From positions 1 to 7,462 of the forward strand of contig JAKIUO010000146.1 of assembly GCA_021647535.1 (NCBI GenBank): a stretch of DNA of 7,462 bases, read 5' to 3'. The stretch's first letter is position 1. Each line of letters opens with the position of its first letter. Position numbers and translations under genes: made by a program. Source of the stretch: Hyphomicrobiaceae bacterium. GTDB taxonomy: Bacteria; Pseudomonadota; Alphaproteobacteria; Rhizobiales; JAKIUO01. Under the pieces are notes generated by a model. It ran no database searches. It was not told where the DNA came from and saw nothing but the letters and a program-made list of their open reading frames with translations. Of the stretch, positions 4,752-7,462 are shown in pieces.

Positions 4752-5978
4752 TTAGGCGCCAGCGCTGCCCATGGCTTTTTGCAAATTCTCGTCGATTTTG
4801 TCGAGGAAGCCGGTTGTTGAGAGCCAGGCCTGTTCATCGCCGACCAGCAGGGCCAGATCCTTGGTCATGTGGCCGGATTGGATGGTATCGACGACGACGG
4901 TTTCCAGTGTTTTTGCGAAGCGGATGAGTTCTTGATTGTCGTCGAGTTTGCCGCGATGTTTCAGCCCTTGCGTCCATGCAAAAATGCTGGCGGTTGAGTT
5001 GGTGCTGGTTTCTTCGCCTTTTTCGTGCATACGGAAATGGCGGGTGACGGTGCCGTGGGCGGCTTCGGCTTCCATGATTTTGCCATCGGGTGTGACCAGC
5101 GCCGAGGTCATCAGGCCGAGTGAACCAAAGCCCTGCGCCACGGTGTCGGATTGCACGTCGCCATCATAGTTTTTGCAGGCCCAGAGGAAACCGCCGGACC
5201 ATTTGAGCGCGGCGGCGACCATATCATCAATCAGGCGATGCTCATATGTCAGGCCGGCTTTGTCGAATTTTTCCTTGAACTCGGCGTCGAATACTTCCTG
5301 AAACAGATCCTTGAACTGGCCGTCATAGGCTTTAAGGATGGTGTTTTTTGTCGAGAGGTAAACGGGGAATTTGCGCTTCAGGCCGTAATTCATGCTTGCC
5401 CGTGCAAAGTCGCGGATCGAGTCGTCGAGATTATACATGCCCATGGCGATGCCGCTGGAGGGGAAGTCAAACACTTCATGTTCAATGGTCTGGCTACCGT
5501 CCTCGGCCTCCCATTTCATGGTGAGCTTGCCCTTGCCCGGCACGCGAAAATCAGTGGCGCGGTACTGGTCGCCGTAAGCATGGCGGCCAATAATCATCGG
5601 CTGCGTCCAGCCCGGCACGAGGCGCGGCACATTATTACAGATGATCGGTTCGCGAAACACCACACCGCCCAGAATATTACGGATGGTGCCGTTTGGCGAG
5701 CGCCACATTTTCTTGAGACCGAATTCTTCAACGCGGTCTTCATCCGGCGTGATGGTGGCGCATTTAACGCCAACACCATATTTCTGGATGGCGTGGGCGG
5801 CATCAATGGTGATCTGGTCATCGGTGTCATCACGCGATTTCATGCCCAGGTCATAATATTTTAACTCTAAATCAAGGTACGGGTGTATAAGTTTGTCACG
5901 TATAAAATGCCAGATGATTCGGGTCATCTCATCGCCATCGAGCTCGACAATTGGGTTCGCTACCTTGATTTTTGACAT
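4752..5978 (-). CDS. icd: NADP-dependent isocitrate dehydrogenase, homodimeric human-IDH1-like type
   Basis: The 408-residue enzyme oxidatively decarboxylates isocitrate to 2-oxoglutarate in the TCA cycle, making NADPH. It belongs to the class shared by many alphaproteobacteria and eukaryotes rather than the E. coli type. The early part aligns without gaps to human IDH1, so numbering coincides: substrate-loop SPNGTIRN (94-101), Arg100, Arg109, Arg132 in 'IIGRHAYGDQYRATDF', and Tyr139. Further hallmarks are 'YLSTKNTILKAYDGQFKD', 'YEHRLIDDMVA' and 'WACKNYDGDVQSD' with the metal-binding Asp residues, and 'EAAHGTVTRHFR', whose Arg-His pair selects NADP. All key residues I can check are present. 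The ATG at 5978 has AGAGG (5985-5989) six bases upstream. It is monocistronic here, divergent from the rhodanese gene, with a plausible promoter of its own. Confidence 0.98.
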   Translation of the reverse strand: MSKIKVANPIVELDGDEMTRIIWHFIRDKLIHPYLDLELKYYDLGMKSRDDTDDQITIDAAHAIQKYGVGVKCATITPDEDRVEEFGLKKMWRSPNGTIRNILGGVVFREPIICNNVPRLVPGWTQPMIIGRHAYGDQYRATDFRVPGKGKLTMKWEAEDGSQTIEHEVFDFPSSGIAMGMYNLDDSIRDFARASMNYGLKRKFPVYLSTKNTILKAYDGQFKDLFQEVFDAEFKEKFDKAGLTYEHRLIDDMVAAALKWSGGFLWACKNYDGDVQSDTVAQGFGSLGLMTSALVTPDGKIMEAEAAHGTVTRHFRMHEKGEETSTNSTASIFAWTQGLKHRGKLDDNQELIRFAKTLETVVVDTIQSGHMTKDLALLVGDEQAWLSTTGFLDKIDENLQKAMGSAGA

Positions 5979-6019
5979 ATAAAACCTCTGGATTTGTTGG
6001 ATTGAATGGATTTGCGCGA

Positions 6020-6048
6020 ACCATAGCCGACCGTTCGAGACTTGCCAA
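6020..6048 (-). promoter_or_regulatory. Probable sigma-70-type promoter of icd
   Basis: On the minus strand TTGGCA (6043-6048), a 17-base spacer and TATGGT (6020-6025) lie upstream of icd. Transcription would start near 6013, giving a leader of about 35 bases that includes the AGAGG ribosome binding site. Each hexamer differs from consensus at one or two positions. Confidence 0.5.
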
Positions 6049-6161
6049 GCTCTGTGGGCAAAAGCCTATGGGAGCGGCGATAGCGCCTTTGTTAAGCGTC
6101 GTTTTGCATCCCCCAAAATTCAGTTGTGTCAATTTGCGCATAACTGCTATGCAAAAATACG

Positions 6162-6179
6162 TATTCAAATATGTGAATA
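6162..6179. promoter_or_regulatory. Palindromic operator candidate, ATTC-N8-GAAT (SqrR/BigR-like)
   Basis: TATTCA (6162-6167) and TGAATA (6174-6179) are perfect inverted half-sites. The inner pattern is ATTC-N8-GAAT, which I recall as the reported binding motif of SqrR/BigR, ArsR-family repressors that release DNA when oxidised by persulfide. It sits in an AT-rich stretch about 100 bases upstream of a rhodanese gene, a fitting sulfur-metabolism target. A weak possible promoter ends just before it. The site match is visible; the regulator is inference. Confidence 0.5.
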
Positions 6180-6282
6180 TAAATATTACCTTGGGGACAG
6201 ATAAGATGATTCGTTCTGGCTGAGTTCGTGCGTGCCAGATTTAAGGAATGTGTTTTTTGATAGAAATATTGGGAGATAACTC

Positions 6283-6924
6283 ATGACTAAAACGCTAACA
6301 GCACTCAAAAATCTGGTTGCAGGGCTCTTTTTAGTGGTGGCCTTCGCGCCCCTTCAAACTGTGCAAGCGCAAGAGTTTGAAACCAGCGCAGATATTTTTG
6401 AGCTGGAAATCAACAAAACCACAGAGCTTGGTCTCTATCTAACCTCATCAGAAGCTTACAAGTTCAAAAAGCAGAGCCCCAAAGTGCTGTTTCTGGATGT
6501 GCGCACCCAGGCTGAGGTCAACTTTCTGGGGATGCCCGATATTGCTGATGCCAATATTCCGATCAAACCGCTTTCTTCTGTGCTGACCGATGATGGCAAG
6601 AAATATCAGCGCTGGGACAATCTTGAATTTGTCGAAGCCGTTACCGACATGATCAAGCGTAAGGGCCTGGAAAAAGATCCGGTGCTGTTCATCATGTGCC
6701 GCAATGGCAAAGGCTCGGCCATCGCCACCAACCGTCTGGCCAATGCGGGCTTTACCAAGGTCTATTCGATTATTGATGGCTATGAAGGTGATTTCGATAA
6801 AAACGGCAAGCGCACAGTCAATGGCTGGAAAAATGCTGGACTGCCCTGGTCCTATGGCATCGGCTGGAAGCGCGCCTACCGCTATAAAAAAAAGTCAGCC
6901 GACCAGGAATGGAATAGCTTTTAG
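6283..6924 (+). CDS. Secreted (periplasmic) single-domain rhodanese-like protein
   Basis: The 213-residue product begins with a signal peptide: 'MTKTLTALKNLVAG', a hydrophobic core to about 24, and VQA-QE as a likely cleavage after residue 29. The mature part is a rhodanese fold, with 'KVLFLDVRTQAEV' (67-79, the DVR motif), the catalytic Cys139 loop 'FIMCRNGKGSAIATNRL', then 'GFTKVYSIIDGYEGD' and a C-terminal 'VNGWKNAGLPWSY'. Rhodaneses transfer sulfane sulfur through a Cys persulfide. The loop reads C-R-N-G-K-G-S where common rhodaneses have C-R-x-G-x-R-S, so the last Arg is Gly and a Lys sits one place earlier; substrate preference may differ. The insert between DVR and the Cys loop (about 85-130) is longer than in minimal domains. 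GGGAG at 6270-6274 is the ribosome binding site. It is followed by its own terminator, so it is probably monocistronic. Confidence 0.9.
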   Translation: MTKTLTALKNLVAGLFLVVAFAPLQTVQAQEFETSADIFELEINKTTELGLYLTSSEAYKFKKQSPKVLFLDVRTQAEVNFLGMPDIADANIPIKPLSSVLTDDGKKYQRWDNLEFVEAVTDMIKRKGLEKDPVLFIMCRNGKGSAIATNRLANAGFTKVYSIIDGYEGDFDKNGKRTVNGWKNAGLPWSYGIGWKRAYRYKKKSADQEWNSF

Positions 6925-6957
6925 GGGCAGATAAAACCTGATCGTCACGTTCAATTT

Positions 6958-6989
6958 AAAGGGGTGCAACATTTGTTGCGCCCCTTTTT
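6958..6989 (+). terminator. Intrinsic terminator of the rhodanese gene
   Basis: AAAGGGGTGCAAC pairs with GTTGCGCCCCTTT around an ATTT loop (13 pairs, one T-G), and the 3' arm runs into TTTTT then CTTT. It begins about 33 bases after the rhodanese stop. Confidence 0.93.
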
Positions 6990-7020
6990 CTTTGTGTTGA
7001 TATTGGCAGGTGGTGGTGAT

Positions 7021-7058
7021 TGAAAAAATAATCAGGGAGAGACGTTGATTATTTTTCA
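7021..7058. repeat. AT-rich inverted repeat upstream of trmJ
   Basis: TGAAAAAATAATCA (7021-7034) pairs with TGATTATTTTTCA (7046-7058) over 13 pairs with one bulged A. The arms enclose an 11-base loop. It lies between the rhodanese terminator and trmJ and could be an operator, or a terminator for transcripts from either side. Confidence 0.6.
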
Positions 7059-7064
7059 CGAGGA

Positions 7065-7094
7065 TTGCTGAAAGCGTTGTCCTTCTGCTATCAG
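7065..7094 (+). promoter_or_regulatory. Possible trmJ promoter giving a leaderless mRNA
   Basis: TTGCTG (7065-7070), an 18-base spacer and TATCAG (7089-7094) are followed by seven bases and then the trmJ ATG. Transcription would start at or next to the A of the start codon, which fits the absence of a ribosome binding site there. The hexamers are moderate matches. Confidence 0.4.
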
Positions 7095-7101
7095 TTTCCC
7101 C

Positions 7102-7462
7102 ATGTCAGAAAGAAACATACCCAATCATAATCCCGACGCCCCCGTGATCATTCTGGCCGAGCCGCAGCTTGGCGAGAATGTGGGGATGGCGGCGCGCGCC
7201 ATGGCCAATTTTGGGCTGTATCAGCTGCGCCTTGTGCGCCCCCGCGATGGCTGGCCGTCTGAGAGCGCCAACAAGGCGGCCTCGGGGGCGATCTTCGTCA
7301 CGCAAAACGCCATTGTCTATGAGACGATGGAAGAGGCTGTGGGCGATCTCTCTTATGTCTATGCGACGACGGCGCGGCCTCGCGATATGGTCAAGCCGGT
7401 GGTCACGCCGGAAACAGCGGCTCTGCAGATCCATGAACGGGCGCGCAGCTCTGGCGGGCGTG
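7102..7462 (+). CDS. trmJ: tRNA (cytidine/uridine-2'-O-)-methyltransferase TrmJ, N-terminal part (runs off window)
   Basis: The frame from ATG 7102 is open to the window edge, giving 120 residues. After a polar N-terminus (MSERNIPNHNPDAP), 'VIILAEPQLGENVGMAARAM' followed by 'ANFGLYQLRLVRP' (15-46) is motif 1 of the SpoU/TrmD (SPOUT) superfamily. The conserved Asn26 and Arg32 correspond to the catalytic region of E. coli TrmJ. 'AASGAIFVTQNAIVYETMEEAV', then 'YVYATTARPRDMVKPVVTP', also matches TrmJ. The AdoMet-knot motifs 2 and 3 are beyond the window. TrmJ 2'-O-methylates position 32 of tRNA anticodon loops, and this specific role is inferred from family resemblance. No Shine-Dalgarno sequence precedes the ATG (TTTCCCC). 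I see no better upstream start in frame. Confidence 0.9.
   Translation, partial: MSERNIPNHNPDAPVIILAEPQLGENVGMAARAMANFGLYQLRLVRPRDGWPSESANKAASGAIFVTQNAIVYETMEEAVGDLSYVYATTARPRDMVKPVVTPETAALQIHERARSSGGR

Larger units (their letters stand above)
5979..6282. other. Divergent intergenic region between icd and the rhodanese gene
   Basis: This gene-free stretch of 304 bases holds the icd promoter (6020-6048) and an ATTC-N8-GAAT palindrome (6163-6178). A possible weak rhodanese promoter is TTGTGT at 6124-6129 and TATGCA at 6148-6153, spacer 18. A six-pair hairpin, TCTGGC/GCCAGA (6215-6239), lies in the presumed rhodanese leader. A frame spanning 5972-6223 has no protein character. Confidence 0.6.

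Noticed and set aside
4601..4927. A 108-codon plus-strand frame
   Set aside because: It translates the hairpin spacer and the antisense of the icd 3' end, and has no protein character.
5151..5864. A 237-codon plus-strand frame antisense to icd
   Set aside because: It is the mirror of a highly conserved enzyme gene, has no family resemblance, and arises from icd codon bias.

Overview
The window looks like chromosomal DNA of an alphaproteobacterium. This is inferred from a human-IDH1-like NADP isocitrate dehydrogenase, a TrmJ-type tRNA methyltransferase, a FetAB/UPF0014 transporter, moderately GC-rich coding sequence and sparse Shine-Dalgarno use. I cannot name the genus. Core genes (fetAB, icd, trmJ) frame an accessory stretch that holds a decayed integrase, small and AT-rich genes, palindromic repeats, a toxin-antitoxin pair and a truncated FRG-domain gene.

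Layout. 1-1703 (+): the C-terminal part of a class I methyltransferase, then an ABC ATPase and a membrane permease of the FetA/FetB iron-export type. All three genes overlap by a few bases and probably form one translationally coupled operon. About 1725-2030 (-): remains of a tyrosine recombinase, frame-broken and missing both ends. 2164-2259 (+): a 31-residue candidate membrane protein behind a good ribosome binding site. It is followed by 260 bases without a convincing gene, ending in a strong hairpin terminator at 2523-2559. 2636-3067 (-): a four-helix DUF6326-like membrane protein.

3121-4310 is the most mobile-looking part. A ParD/ParE-type toxin-antitoxin operon (3294-3837), with its own near-consensus promoter, lies between two diverged direct copies of a roughly 105-base repeat (3121-3225 and 3980-4084). 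The 3' half of each copy is a palindrome, and a cleaner third copy of that palindrome (4274-4308) sits directly after the stop of a truncated AT-rich FRG-domain gene (4316-4585, -). A hairpin-rich spacer (4601-4751) leads to icd (4752-5978, -), which has a recognisable promoter.

icd is divergent from a secreted single-domain rhodanese (6283-6924, +). The spacer between them carries an ATTC-N8-GAAT palindrome, which matches the operator I recall for SqrR/BigR persulfide-sensing repressors and suggests sulfide-responsive control. A textbook terminator follows the rhodanese, then an AT-rich inverted repeat, then trmJ (7102 to the window end, +), which may be transcribed without a leader.

I see no clear multi-gene system of a new kind. 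The best leads are the repeat-flanked toxin-antitoxin cassette, the rhodanese operator, the FRG remnant and the 31-residue ORF.
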